Made by a program: the position numbers and the translations under genes. DNA of 64,000 nt from positions 72,812,753 through 72,876,752 of the forward strand of contig CM055095.1 in the NCBI GenBank assembly GCA_029204225.1, read 5' to 3'. How positions within the stretch are numbered: position 1 is the first letter of the stretch; each line of letters begins with the position of its first letter. The stretch is from Diphasiastrum complanatum. Lineage: Eukaryota; Streptophyta; Lycopodiopsida; Lycopodiales; Lycopodiaceae. The notes beneath the pieces were generated by a model. That model worked only from the letters and a program-made list of their open reading frames with translations, was not told where the DNA came from and made no database searches. Of the stretch, positions 42,765-54,751 are shown piece after piece.

Positions 42765-42801
<37 letters not shown>
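42765..42801. repeat. (CT)n tract upstream of TIC
   Basis: 37 bases of CT, about 1.06 kb upstream of the TIC start codon (GA on the gene's strand). GA tracts in plant promoters can be bound by BASIC PENTACYSTEINE factors; a role here is inference. Confidence 0.9.
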
Positions 42802-42803
<2 letters not shown>

Positions 42804-43589
42804 ATGCTATCTATCTATGCACTCATCTCTCTTTTTTCTATGACAATCAAATTTTTTCATTCTATTTCTATAATCTCGGCGTATCTCGTATCTCCGTCAA
42901 TTTCTTACCAAACTTTGAGCGACATTGGTTTCAATGGAAAAGGCCCTTGCACTTGCCCCGCTTTAAGACCCGCATCCCATCTCACTTGTCCCTCGTCCCT
43001 CCCAATATTGGCTCCTCAGTCTTTGCATGTTGCCTCGGCCTTCTTAGTGCATTGTTGTCTCAAGAACGTCCCTCGGCATCTCCAAGGCTCCAAGTTGCCC
43101 CATGATCTTTATCACCTTGGGCAAGTGCATGGATACCACTGAGTACCTCCTAGGGCCTCGACCAAGTGAAAAGCCCAAAAGGCACAAGAAGCTGTCGCAA
43201 CCTCTAGGAAGGCAAGGCATGAATATGGGCTTGCGAACTTAACCCCTCTCACATGAAATCACCTTAATAAAACTATGTTGTTTTGTTGTAGAGGGTTTAT
43301 TTCATGCTATTGACAATATTAGCTTGGCCAAGTTCCAAATGAATCTCTAGTCATTGGACTTTGGAGTCTCTTAGTGCTCTTAGTGCGCAACACCATCGAA
43401 GCCTCTCCATGCTCATAAAAATTTCATTTCCAACTCATTCTATTTTGGGTGAGATGTTCTTAAATTGTAAATCAATTAGGTAGGTATCTCTAATATATTA
43501 TTTTGTACATCAATCATGATTAATTTTCACACTTATTTTTTGTTGGGAATTGTGATTGTAAGGTGGAAATGTCAAGTGAACTCCCAAAT
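42802..43589. other. Intergenic, nothing recognised
   Basis: The only ORFs are short and lack family features. The stretch separates the TIC promoter region from the nested retrotransposon block. Confidence 0.4.
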
Positions 43590-43597
43590 CCTCAACG

Positions 43598-44960
43598 TGC
43601 TCGGCTCTCATCCTTCCTGACGCTTGATCACACTTCTGCTCACCAATGTTGATGATCAAGAATCTCTAACCAGTCTATCCTCTGTCTCTCGTGTATCCCC
43701 CCATTCACATACCGCTTCTGTCTTTTATATCCCTCCTCCTCATTGTGACAGCCTTCTCCCCTCCGTTTTGGACTGCACCGCTTTGTATATGGTTTTTTGT
43801 TCTATTCAGCCGCTACTTCGACCACTATTGTTGCCTTTCAGTCCGTTGGCCACCGCTAACAGACCGCTATGGTTTTCTTTCGGTCCGTTCACCTCTTTCA
43901 AACCGCATTTGTTGCCTCTCGGTTCGTTCTATCCACCGCTTACAGACCGCAACTCGACCGCATTCGCTACTTGGCATTTGCTTTCGTTCTTTAAGCATAC
44001 AAACCGCAACATGACCGCATTCGCTTCTTGGTGGTTGTTTTCGTTCTTCTCAACTTTCGCATACAGATCGCAACTATTGCCTTTCGGTCCATAATGCACC
44101 GCTTTCGCATATAGACCGTAATCACTGCCTTTTGGTTTGCTACCGCTTCCGTATCCACCGTAATAAGACCGCTTCTAGACCGCAATCATTTCCTGCGGCG
44201 ATTGCCTTCGGTTCATCTTCCGCATCTAGACCGCAATCATTGCCTTTGCGGTTGCCTTCGTTCCTTTCCCTCTTTCGTATCAAACTGTAATAGACCACAA
44301 CCGTTTCCTTGGCGGTTGCCTACGGTCCATTTCCAACTTCGTAGCAAACCGTAATAGACCGCAACCGTTGCCTTGGCGGTTGCCTATGGTCCATTTCCAA
44401 CTTCGTGGCAAACCGTAATAGACTCGCTACTTGGTGGTTGCCTTCGGTCTTCTTTCATCCAACTTCGTCTCAGACCGCAATAGACCGTAACTCGCTACTT
44501 GGCGGTTGTCTTCGGTCCTCTTTCCATAAAACCGCAACAAAGTTGCAACCAGGCCGTAATAAACTGTATAAGGTTGTTTTAGACTGCAATACGGCCACAA
44601 CAGACTGCAATATGGTTGTAATAGAGCTGTAGAAGACCGCTCAAGACTGCATTGCTACTTTGCAGATGTCCTCGGTCCTTTTTACTTGAATAGATCGCAA
44701 TATGACTTCATAAGTCCGTAATATGGCCGCATAAGACCGCACTAAGCGGTTGTCTTTGGTCTCTATAACTTCCATCTTGCGAACTAATATCCTACAAAAA
44801 TAACTTTTTCTTTCGTCCTATCATTATTCTACTTATGCTAAATCAACTTTTAAAATACATAACCCATGTAATTGTCTAAAGTCTAACTTTATTCAACATC
44901 AATATAATTTATGACTGTCTAAAGTCTAACTTTAATACATTGGTCAGAATTGGCCTAACA
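43598..44960 (-). repeat. Left LTR of the outer gypsy-type element
   Basis: About 1,363 bases. It starts on the minus strand TGTTAGGCC and ends ...GAGCCGAGCA. The interior is packed with ACCGCAA, TAGACCGTAA and GGCGGTTGCC motifs, in part as tandem units of roughly 65-70 bases. Open frames within it are not supported as genes. Confidence 0.7.
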
Positions 44961-45021
44961 CATATTCCCTGGTGAAGAAAACCGAGTTTCACCGAGGTGT
45001 ACTATTCATCTGTGGAGTGAG

Positions 45022-45778
45022 CTACGAACCAATGCCAATTGATGTGCCCTCAAGGTGTCGTTGATTGAAGGTTATGCCCGCTTTCACAATATCAAATAAG
45101 GAGTAGATGATGCCCCTATTAAGATCAGTCTTTCCCTCATGAGGATAGTAGACCTTCACCTGGCTCTTGTTGACCAGGAAAGGTATTCCTGGCGCAAAAT
45201 GCCAAGCGATTAAGACATTATTGCTGAAGGTATCTAAAATTTGATAGGGTTTTTCCCAATGTTGATCCTTTGCCTTGATGGTATTGGTGATACTTCCTAG
45301 GTGATAAAGCACCAAATCGCCCTTCTTCAACTCTCGTTCATGGCTGTGGCTATCAAACCATTTTGTCTGTTTCTGCTTAATGATCCAGTTCTGCTAGTAT
45401 GAATATCCCCGATGCTCCTCCAGCTGTAAAAAGTCATGCCACGATCCGCCTTTTTCCAATACTTGTTTGGCTAAGATAGCCTTCAATGTTTTGTTGGTAG
45501 TTTTTGCCTGGCCATTACCTTGTGGGTAGTATGGAGTAGATGTCTTATGCACAATTTGAAACATATGCATTAGCTCCGCTAAGGTATCATTGATAAAGTG
45601 TGGTCCTCAATCAGAAACAATCTCTAGAGGACATCCAAAGCGACTGAGAATGTTGTTCATGATAAATTTTGCAGTAGATTTTGCAGGGAGTGAGGTAAAC
45701 CATATTCCAAATTCCCAACAACACTGGCGATGGTACATCATGCAGTTGAATGATCGATGTCCCATTTGACTACAAAAA
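45022..45778 (-). pseudogene. gypsy integrase core and C-terminus, fused after a zinc knuckle
   Basis: From 45778 the minus strand reads CSQMGHRSFNC, the second half of a C-x2-C-x4-H-x4-C knuckle whose first half (CHF) lies across the copia insertion near 58830. Next come FIMNNILSRFGCPLEIVSD (integrase core with the second catalytic Asp) and, after stops and frame changes, KKGDLVLYHLGSITN to FLVNKSQVKVYYP, the integrase C-terminal DNA-binding part. It ends about 60 bases from the LTR. The direct knuckle-integrase junction shows that protease, RT and RNase H were deleted. Confidence 0.7.
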
Positions 45779-46565
45779 TGTCGCGAAAGCTTTTTCTTGT
45801 TGTTTCGTGTTCGTCCTCTCTTCTGATTCGCGAACAATTTTCTGTCTTTGAATTTTCTTTTCATGCGGAAGCTCTTACGGGATCCCAGACACTCGACTAT
45901 GCATCACAGGACATATTTTATTCTAGCAATCAAGAGACACAGCACAAGGCCAAGAGATACACAAAATAGAGCGACTATATTGTCAGTTTGGTTTTAGAGC
46001 AAGATCGTCAGTGTCTCGCTCGTTGGCGGAATGACTCTTTGCTCTTTCATTGTGTTCTGCTCGTTGGCAGACTTTCATGCACAACTATGGTATTTTTGCT
46101 TTCTTACTCTATTCGCTACATCTCTCTCTGTTTCTTACAGATCTCTGTATTCACTATCTTTCTACTTACAGTTATGATCCAGAGAGGATTGTTTATACCT
46201 CCACCATGTGGAGTTTACAAGATGGCTAAACGTAGAATCACAAGACTAGTTAACGCTAATCAACTAGTTAGTTAGTCTCCGTCGTTGCTATTTGTTTCAG
46301 CTGGGCATGAAGCCCGTTGAGCTGCCAACTGGTAGCGCGAAGGATTTCTCTTCGTTTATTTCGTTATTTTCGTTCTTTTCATAGTCTTCGTTCTGCGCCC
46401 CTTTTGCGGTTTGCAATCCTGGAAATGTGTTTACGATTCGCAATTGATTCGCGAATCGTTCGTGCTTCGAGTCAAAGACACATTGATTGTCGCGAATTGT
46501 TCTCGTTCAACCTTCGTGTCTTGTTCGTGCTGCAACAAAGTTGCATGAGTTCACCATTTCTGATA
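45779..46565 (-). repeat. 3' LTR of copia family D
   Basis: 787 bases; on the minus strand it starts TATCAGAAATGGTG and ends ...CGCGACA. It is closely similar to the 5' LTR at 58037-58824, which starts TGTTAGAAATGG, so the first bases of this copy have mutated. Confidence 0.88.
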
Positions 46566-46953
46566 CTCCCTCTTGAACCTTGCAGCTTTGTTCGTTCAAT
46601 CCAATTGCCTCTATTTGCTTGGTAAAGAGTGGCTTGGTGAGCGGTTTTGTGAGGAGATCTGTAATCATACTTTTTGATTTTATGAACTGGACTTGGAGCT
46701 CTCCTTTCGAGATCAAATCTCGAATGTGATGGTACTTCAGAAGAATGTGCTTCATCTTTGAATGGAAGACAGGATCCTGGGACCGATAGATGGCACTCTA
46801 GGAGTCCATCATCATCGTATTTGGCCCCTCTTGTGGTATCCCGATTGTCTCCAACATCATCCGCAGCCATACTACCTCATTCACCACTTTTGAGGCTGCG
46901 ACATACTCAGCTTCGAAAGAGGATTGAGCTACCAAGGTTTGCTTTTTGCATAT
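46566..46953 (-). pseudogene. copia RNase H (3' part)
   Basis: On the minus strand the frame reads KQTLVAQSSFEAEYVAAS-like sequence, then PVFHSKMKHILLKYHHIRD, LQVQFIKSKSMITDLLTKPL and VQEGVSEM. This is the standard end of copia RNase H. One stop replaces Gln in the DNQSA-type motif near 46.80 kb. The polypurine tract and 3' LTR follow at once. The upstream half of the protein lies beyond the chromovirus, near 53.58 kb. Confidence 0.82.
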
Positions 46954-47403
46954 AGTTATGAACGTAGCCATGGCTGATCTAGATTTAGTCTATGAAAGCA
47001 TCACATAAGCAAGACTTAACCCTAGAAAGCAGGAGAGAGAAAGCTTAAAGAGACTAAAGAAGGAGATCATATCATAAGCCAAGTAACAAATGACACAGAA
47101 TCCCTACTTGTAGCCAAGAGGAAGCCCTAAAAGGAAGCTTCCAGTGGCTAGGGCCAAACTGAGAGGGAAAATAGTGTGCCCTCCAAGAAGGCCCCCACTC
47201 TCAGTAATATGACCAAATAACCAATATAGTGAATCATAGGCCCAAGGCCAATAATATGGTCTAAATGTCAATAATAGGGCCCAAGGCCAACCATATAGTC
47301 TAAATGTCAAATAATGAATAAAAGAGGGCCCAAAGCCTGCTTATGCATAATGTAAAGTAAATGTAAATGGACATGGCGAATGTAATGAGCCGAGTCCATA
47401 ACT
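46954..47403 (-). repeat. 3' LTR of the chromovirus
   Basis: 450 bases; on the minus strand it starts AGTTATGGACTCGG after the purine run GTGTCGGGGAG and ends GTTCATAACT. Its termini form a 7-base inverted repeat. Confidence 0.9.
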
Positions 47404-47447
47404 CTCCCCGACACAGAAATAAGACCCAACTGCCATAAAGGACTGGA

Positions 47448-50327
47448 TCAAGTAACATCAAGCCCTGGAGGATCAATTGGAACAGCATCTGGTGTAGTAA
47501 CAACTGGAGCAACAGCTGATGTAGAGAAATCAACAAGTGCGGCAAGAGCACGAGCCTGATCCGCAAGTGACGGTGTATGATAAAAGACATCAATAGGCTC
47601 CCATGTGGCCTCCTCAACAGGACGACCATCCCACTGGACTAGGAACTGAATCTGCCGGCGGCGTCGACTATGATGCAAACGCACCTGAAGGATAGCAGCA
47701 GGTAATAAAGGAAAGAGATCCGGTGCAGTAGGAAACTCAGCATCACGAGGAGCATCATCCTCAATAGCAGCACGTAATAAACTGACATGGAATATATCAC
47801 AGGCACGTGTGGAAGCAGGAAGCTGAAGACGATATGTAACTAGACTAAGCACCTCCAATACACAATAAGGCCCATAATAACGTGGTTCAAGCTTCTCAGT
47901 AGAAGCATGGCCCTGAATAAAATGATGACGTGCAAACCGTAGGCGTAGATATACCATATCACCAACATGAAACTCAACATGACGTCGATGACGATCAACT
48001 GAAGCCTGATAACACTGCTGGACCTGCTGCAAATGGGAACTGGCCTGGAGAATAAGCTCGCGAGCACCTGATAGAAATGAAGACAGTGTCACAGGTGTAT
48101 CCTCGGGAGGAAGAGGAATACCAGGTAAAAGAGGTGCATAACCATGAGATAATAAAAATGGTGCAACGCCGGTGCTGGTACTAACAGAGCTGTTATAGCT
48201 ATACTCTGCCAAACGTAAGTGTTGATCCCAATCCTTCCCTGAAGGAGTAACAAAATGGCGCAAATAATCCTCAAGGATCCTGTTAAGAACCTCAGACTGC
48301 CCATCAGAAGTAGAATGATAAGCAGACCCCATAAAAAGCTGTACATCCAATATACGCATAAGCTCTGTCCAGAACAATGATGTAAACTTACTATCCCGAT
48401 CTAAAAGGATAGTACGAGGAAACCCATGTAGGCGAAATATCTCTGAAAGGAACAAGCGTGCACAATGCTCTGCTGTGATAGTACTGCGGACGGGTATGAA
48501 AGGTGCCTGTTTCGAGAACCTGTCAACTACCACCATACATGAATCGTGACCACGACGGGTGTGGGGAAGGCCAATGATGAAGTCCATAGAAATATCAGTC
48601 CACTGGTGGTGAGGAATAGGCCAACTTTGAAGAAAACCAGCGGACTTAGCACGAGAGTACTTATTACGTAAGCAGAAAGGACAGGTACGAATAAGTACAA
48701 CAAGCTCTTTCCTAAGGGATGGCCAATAGAAATGATCCTTAAGACGAGCATAAGACTTCTGAAAACCAAAATGACCCCCAACTAGGGACGAATGAGCATC
48801 CCACAACAACTGAGAACGGATACCCAAAGAACTAGGAATACAAAGAGAACCATAATGATAAAGACGGTGGTCAACAATGGAATAAGCCTGATGAGGTGAA
48901 GACGACATAGGTGGAGCAGAACTATAAACATCACAAAAATCAAAACATGTAAGATAAGCAGATGGAAGATCATCAAACCAGGAAGGGATCGTGGCAACAA
49001 GGGTATTCAATAAAGCAGGAAGTTTAGACAATGCGTCAGCAGCAGTGTTAGCACGACTAGGACGATACAAAATAGAAAAATCAAAAGATTGTAAAAACTG
49101 CAACCAACGAAACTGACGATCACTAAGATCACGCTGGGAGAAGAGATAACGTAAGGACTGATGATCAGTAACGATATCAAAAGGAACACGGTACAGGTAA
49201 TGGCGCCACTTCTTAAGAGCATAGATAATGGCAAGAAGCTCTTTCTCATGGACAGAATAACGTTGCCCATAAGAGCGTAAACGACGCGACTCATAAGCAA
49301 TAATACACTGAGACTGATGAAGCAAGGCACCCAAACCAACATTACTAGCATCGGTCTCAACAATAAATTTCTGATCAAATTGTGGTAAACACAGGACAGA
49401 GGCCTCCACAACAGCACGACGAAGAGTGTCAAAGGCGAACTGACAATCAGAAGTCCAAACAAAAGCACTACACTTCTTTAAAAGGGCATGAAGAGGGGCA
49501 GCCACAGTGGCAAAGTGAGGAACAGGACGACGAAGGTGAGTAGCGAGACCAAGAAACATACGAACATGGTGGACATCTGTGGGAACAGGCCAATCAGCGA
49601 TTGCTCGAACCTTATGAGGGTCCAAACGAATACGACCATCACAAATGAGAAATCCTAAAAACTCAATCTCAACAACAGCAAAGGAACACTTAGAAAGTTT
49701 AGCAAACAACTGGTGATGAACAAGCAATTGAAAAACAGATGAAAGATGTAACACATGCTCATCAAGAGTCTTACTAAAAACAAGAATATCATCAAAATAA
49801 ACTAAAACACAACGACCAAGGAGAGGACGCATGATGTTATTCATCACATTCTGGAACGTAGGTGGACCATTAGTAACACCAAAAGGAAGAACACGAAACT
49901 CATACAAACCAAGATGGGTACGAAACGCAGTCTTGTGTTCGTCCGAAGGATGCATCCTAATCTAGTGATAGCCGAAATATAAGTCTATCTTAGAGAAAAG
50001 ATGAGAGGTGCCTAACTGGTCAAAGAGATCATCCATGTGAGGAATAGGATACTGGTTACGGATGGTCGACTTATTGAGGGCACGATAATCAATGCAGAGG
50101 CGTTTGGAACCATCTTTCTTACTGACAAGGAGAACAAGGGCACCAAAAGAACTGTGACTAGGAGCAATAAGGCCCTGATCTAGTAAAGCAGTAATCTGAA
50201 GCTCAACCTCATCATGCTCAGACTTAGACATACGGTAAGGAGGCCGGGAGGGAGGAGCAGAACCAGGACGCAAATCAATATGGACATAATGGTGGTAGCG
50301 TCGTAGGTTCTGAAAAGACAAATGCAT
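47448..50327 (-). pseudogene. Chromovirus pol: RT, RNase H, integrase, chromodomain (one stop)
   Basis: One frame runs from about 50327 to 47448, broken only by a TAG near 49957 in GYH-stop-IRMHP, where the family has Gln (GYHQIRM). RT carries [24 protein letters not shown] and the intact catalytic YFDDILVFSK. RNase H shows FIVETDASNVGLGALL, SVHEKELLAI and VTDHQSLRYLF. Integrase has the HSSLVGGHFGFQKSY...CPFCLRNK zinc domain, DISMDFIIGLP, LDRDSKFTSLFW and YHSTSDGQSEVLNR (the D, D and E are kept). A C-terminal chromodomain, near FLVQWDGRPVEEATWEP, would direct integration to marked chromatin. With a single premature stop, this is the best preserved pol in the window. Confidence 0.92.
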
Positions 50328-52142
50328 ACTGATGTAATAAGTCAGAGATCACCTGAGGAACAGCTGCTGGAGGAGAGGTAGTCACTGGAGAATCTGCTGC
50401 AGCACGCTGAACACATAATAAAGCTGCACAATGAGCCTGAGATAGGCTGCGGATAAACTGCTTCCCGCTGATCAGCTGGAAATCTGCTTGAGAATCAATA
50501 CCAGCAAGTGAGTGGGTCACTGCATCATGAACAAATGTCAATGTCTGCTGAGCCAAGTCCAAAGTAACCGCTCCCAATGAAGCAAATCAATCAGCACCAA
50601 GGATAAGGTCATAGCGCTCCAGAGGAATGATATAAAGATCTGCCTGTCCTGAAAAATCACCAATCCGATAGGATAATCCCTGAAACATCTGAGAACTAGG
50701 AAATGAGTGACAACTGGCAACCTCAACTGTGAGAGGCTGTGGAGCAGGAATAGGTGAAGCGCGTATCCGGCTGAGAACATAACTGCTGATAAAGGAATGA
50801 GTGCTGTCGTTATCAACTAAAGCAATATACTCACGACCAGTAATGCGCACACGTAGCCAAATGGAGCGAGGACCGGGGCACCCTGTCCAGGTAGCATAAG
50901 CAAGCTGAGCATGGCAAATAGCAGGAAGTAAATCAGTAGAAGGCTCAGGAGATAGATCAAGCTCATCAGATATATGAATGTAGATATCGGACTTATCTGG
51001 GGTAGTGCCCTCATGGTAGAAAATAGCAGTAGAAGTAGGCAGGGGCTGGCGGCAATCATAGGCAATGTGGTCAGGAATCTTACAACGAAAGCAAAGACGC
51101 TTTTTTTGAATGTCAGCGAACTCTGCATACGTGTAACGTCGGACAAAAGCAGGACGAGGAGGCGGAGGGCGAGGAGCGGGAGAAGTAAGAGAAGAGGTCG
51201 GGACGACAATGGATGGGGTAGATGGGGCCGGAGATGGTAGAGGTGAAAGAGATGGACGGGGTTGGGAAAAGCGAAAGGGAGCAGGATCAGGGTACTTATG
51301 CTGTAAAGTACTAGCAAGGGACATGGCCTCAACAAGTGTGGGTGGACGGAAAGAAGAGACATCGTATCGTAGAGCACCACGAAGTCCAGCAATGTAGCGA
51401 GAAATAAGCTCGATGGGCTGAAGATCTGTAAAGAGGTAGGAAAGGTCCATAAACTGATCTGTATAGGAAGAAAGATCACCAGTCTGAGTAAGACTACGGA
51501 ATATACCACGCTGGCGGCTCAGCCACTGAGGGTCAATCATAGCATGACGAAGATCACGACGAAAGATGGGCCATAACTGGAGACCGTCCCGATCAGGGTC
51601 AAGTCGGTAGACCCGCCACCAAGTGGCAGCACGTCCATCTAAATGTAAGGCGGCTAACAAGATCTTCTGAGGACCAGTCTTAGGGTAAATCTGAAAATAA
51701 GTATCAAGCTTTACAAACCAATTCTCTAACAAGTTCCCGTCAGAGGAACCAGAATGGTGGCAAGCTGTACCCGATCACGAAAATCTCGAGCAAAATGTGG
51801 CTCAGGAGCTAGATGTCGTGGAAAATGTGACTCAAGAGCTGTAGGACATGGAAAATTGGGTGGTGGGTTAGGTGGAAAATGCCCACCGCCAAAGGAAGTA
51901 GACGAGGATGGAAGTCCAAATGGAGACCCAAATGATGAATGAACAGGGGCTTTGCCAGGTCCATATGGCTGTAAGGAATCAATATGTGACTGCATAGTGG
52001 CAAAGCTGGTCTGTAGAGTGGTAAAACCAGTCATCATTTGGTCGAAACGACTACTGAGGAGAGTAAGAGAGTCACACATATCAGCAAACTGCTCATCTAA
52101 AGGTCCGGAATGACTCGCAGGTGTAGTGGGTGAGCTAGCCAT
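50275..52142 (-). pseudogene. Chromovirus gag and protease (frameshifted)
   Basis: From ATG 52142: a Pro-rich N-terminal segment with a short coiled coil, then a frame change near 51730. The capsid continues with ENWFVKLDTYFQIYP, ALHLDGRAATWW, RDLRHAM and QRGIFRSLTQTGDLSSY. The knuckle CFRCKIPDHIAYDC lies near 51.1 kb. The protease reads ALVDNDSTHSFIS (the family has D-S/T-G-A-T, so N-D-S-T is altered) and ends in ERYDLILGAD followed by TGA, where Trp is usual. The frame then runs to 50275 and must shift once near 50300 to enter RT. Capsid and protease would be cleaved from one polyprotein. Confidence 0.85.
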
Positions 52143-53125
52143 GAGGAAGAAAAAGTAAGCGAGAAAAGAAATGTGCTAAACAATTGGACGAACTGAAGGA
52201 GAGGACATAAGTCGTCACAACAGGCACGCCAATGAAAAGACACAATAGAACTCGCGATGTAAGATGAACGGAAAGGACAACTAAGTAAGAAATACCTCGT
52301 AACCGCAACTGGAAGTGAGTTGAAGAATAGCAGCGATATGTCGAGGTACCGGGCAGCCTCCAAAAAAGATGCTAAGGGCCCGACAACATGGAGTGAACGG
52401 TGGGTAAAAGTATGGGAAACAATAATGGACTATGGGGCTGGAAAGGGAGCAGCCAAGGAAAGGAAGTGATAACAAAAAGGAGGTATGGGCAGTGAGGAAA
52501 CAAGGCTGAAAAATCAGAGATCGTCCTTCAAGAGTAAAAAAAAGTTTGCGATAAAGACGGGGAGCAATCCTGATGCGCGATGAAGTTGGATGGGAGTGGC
52601 TTTCTAAGCATCTAGGCATGTTTGTATTGTCCGGGGTAGGGTTGCGAACACAGACAGCAGTGTAGGAGGGTGAGCTGAAATTGAGGCGGATGTAGGGCGC
52701 CAGCTATGGTGGAGTGTGGGCGTCCAAGAGAGGTAGTAAAAGGCAAAAAAAATCGGATCAAAAAGATGGGTTGGTAGGGCGCTAGGAGTGGCTGATGGAA
52801 GGTGGCGAATTGGGACAGCAAAAAGCGAAAATTTTCAGCAAAGGAAGGAGCAGTAGGGCGCTAGTCAGCAAGCATGAGGGCGCCCAAAATAGGGGAGGAA
52901 AAAGGCTGAAAATGCAGCAGTAGGCAGCCAACAAAAGGGCGCTAGAAATGGGCAGCAAGTGGGCGTCTGTCCTCCTCCGATCCGTCGTGAAAATCTGCAA
53001 GACAAGTGTGGAGAAATGCTGAAGATCCGGCTGAAAAATGGTAAAGATCCAAGCTGAAAATGGGCGCCCTCCTGTGAGAGAAAAATCTGCTCAATGGAGA
53101 TGCTCAGGAAAGTGCTCTGATACCA
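52143..53125 (-). other. Chromovirus leader and primer binding site
   Basis: Noncoding leader of about 980 bases, with recurrent GGGCGCC-like strings (52.69-53.07 kb). At its upstream end the primer site TGGTATCAGAGCAC (53125-53112, minus strand) touches the LTR with no spacer and matches initiator Met-tRNA. Short ORFs here are not supported. Confidence 0.75.
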
Positions 53126-53576
53126 AGTTATGAACGTAGCCACGGCTGATCTAGATTTAGTCTATGAAAGCATCACATAAGCAAGACTTAACCCTAGAAA
53201 ACAGGAGAGAGAAAGCTTAAAGAGACTAAAGAAGGAGATCATATCATAAGCCAAGTAACAGATGACACAGAATCCCTACTTATAGCCAAGAGGAAGCCCT
53301 AAAAGGAAGCTTCCAGTGGCTAGGGCCAAACTGAGAGGGACAATAGTGTGCCCTCCAAGAAGGCCCCCACTCTCAGTAATATGACCAAATAACCAATATA
53401 TTGAATCATAGGGCCCAAGGCCAATAATATGGTCTAAATGTCAATAATAGGGCCCAAGGCCAACCATATAGTCTAAATGTCAAATAATGAATAAAAAAGG
53501 GCCCAAAGCCTACTTATGCATAAAGTAAAGTAAATGTAAATGGACATGGTGAATGTAATGAGCCGAGTCCATAGCT
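53126..53576 (-). repeat. 5' LTR of the chromovirus
   Basis: 451 bases; on the minus strand it starts AGCTATGGACTCGG and ends GTTCATAACT. It is nearly identical to the 3' LTR. Confidence 0.9.
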
Positions 53577-53581
53577 CATAT

Positions 53582-54587
53582 CCAGCTGATTGCAGCTCCG
53601 CACACTATTGTACATCCTCCCGTAATGGACTTGTTGTCATCCTTGCAGCTCGCCTAGCTCACATCACTGTAGTGATGCAGCTCGAATCATTTCTCCTCGT
53701 TTCTAGCTCTGTAGGTTAACCCAATATTCTGGGTACCCTTCAGATACTATAGGATTCGTTTGGCCATTTGCCAATGTGCTAGACCAGGATTGGAACAGAA
53801 TTGGCTCAATGCGTAAATAGAGAAGGCCAAATTCGGTCTGGTACAAATTGTCAAGTACAACATACTCCCGATTAAGTTCTGGTAGGGTATAGCTGCCATC
53901 TTCTGTTCTTCTTCTTCTGTTTTTGGACAATCCTGTTTCATGAGCTTGGCTCCAACTATCATTGGTGTGGCTTTTTTTTTGCAGTCCATCATGTGGTACT
54001 GCTTCAGCACTTTTCTGGCGTATTCTGACTGACTCAAGTGCATTTTGCCATTTGTTCGATCTCTTCTGATCTCCAGCCCTAGGCATTTTGTTGCTTCTCC
54101 AAGATCTATGATTTCGTAGCTTTCAGAAATCTGACTCTTCGTGTCTTTGATCAGCATCAAGGAATTTCCTATCATCAACGAACCGTCCACGAAAATGGTC
54201 AGTATCGCATAATCCTTTCCTACTCTTTTGTTGTAGACATTACAGTCTGGTTGAGTAGGGTTGAAGTCTACAGACTTCAGAAGACCATCAAGCTTTTTGT
54301 ACCAGGCCCGTGATGCCTGTTTTAGACCGTAGATGCATCTTTGCAATCGACAGACATATTGTCTGTTGTCGGGGTCTTCATAGCCTTCAGGTTGCTTCAT
54401 GAAGATTTCTTCATGTAGATCTTCATGGAGAAAGGCTATTTTCACGTCAATCTGGTGAATTTCTAGATTGTACTATGTGGCGTATGCAAGGAGTAGCCTT
54501 ATGCTTGTCATCTTCACCATGGGCAAATATGTGTCGAAATAGTCGACACCATATCTCTGCCTGTAGCCCTTTGCGACAAGCCACTGT
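53582..54587 (-). pseudogene. copia family D reverse transcriptase
   Basis: On the minus strand it begins with KGYRQRYGVDYFDTYLPMV. Then come IDVKIAFLHEDLHEEIFMKQ, CRLQRCIYGLKQASRAWYKK, the catalytic region ILTIFVDGSLMIGN, and NLIGSMLYLTICTRPNLAFS. The catalytic pair, normally Y-V-D-D, reads F-V-D-G, so it is inactive. The segment starts exactly where the plus-strand copy at 57.05 kb stops (KKLKSDGAV), showing that both were once continuous. Downstream the frame leads to the RNase H half beyond the chromovirus. Confidence 0.87.
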
Positions 54588-54751
54588 CAGGCCAAGCAGA
54601 GCTGCTAGGAGCACTCTATGTGCCCTCACTTAGAAAGGATCTGCTATGTGTCTCCAAGATGGCAGATCTAGGCATTCGAGTTTTGTTCGACGGCAACACT
54701 TGTCGTATGATCGAGAAGATGACAAACAAATTGCTGACAATCGGATGCAGA

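Larger units (their letters stand above)
46954..53576 (-). mobile_element. Chromovirus (Ty3/gypsy) element, nearly complete, young
   Basis: 6,623 bases. LTRs are 46954-47403 and 53126-53576, with CATAT duplicated at 46949-46953 and 53577-53581. Minus-strand order is 5' LTR, primer site TGGTATCAGAGCAC touching the LTR, about 1 kb leader, gag with a CCHC knuckle, protease, RT, RNase H, integrase, chromodomain, the purine tract GGGGAG and the 3' LTR. The LTRs differ by only scattered bases, so insertion was recent relative to its hosts. The LTR ends are AGTTATG and CATAACT rather than TG...CA. Two frameshifts and two stops interrupt the coding region. Confidence 0.92.

Noticed and set aside
48089-51509. 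Leu-rich minus-strand frames such as 50817-51509 and 49007-49468 that look like membrane proteins
   Set aside because: They are shadow frames of the chromovirus gag-pol, which has clear family motifs in its own frame.
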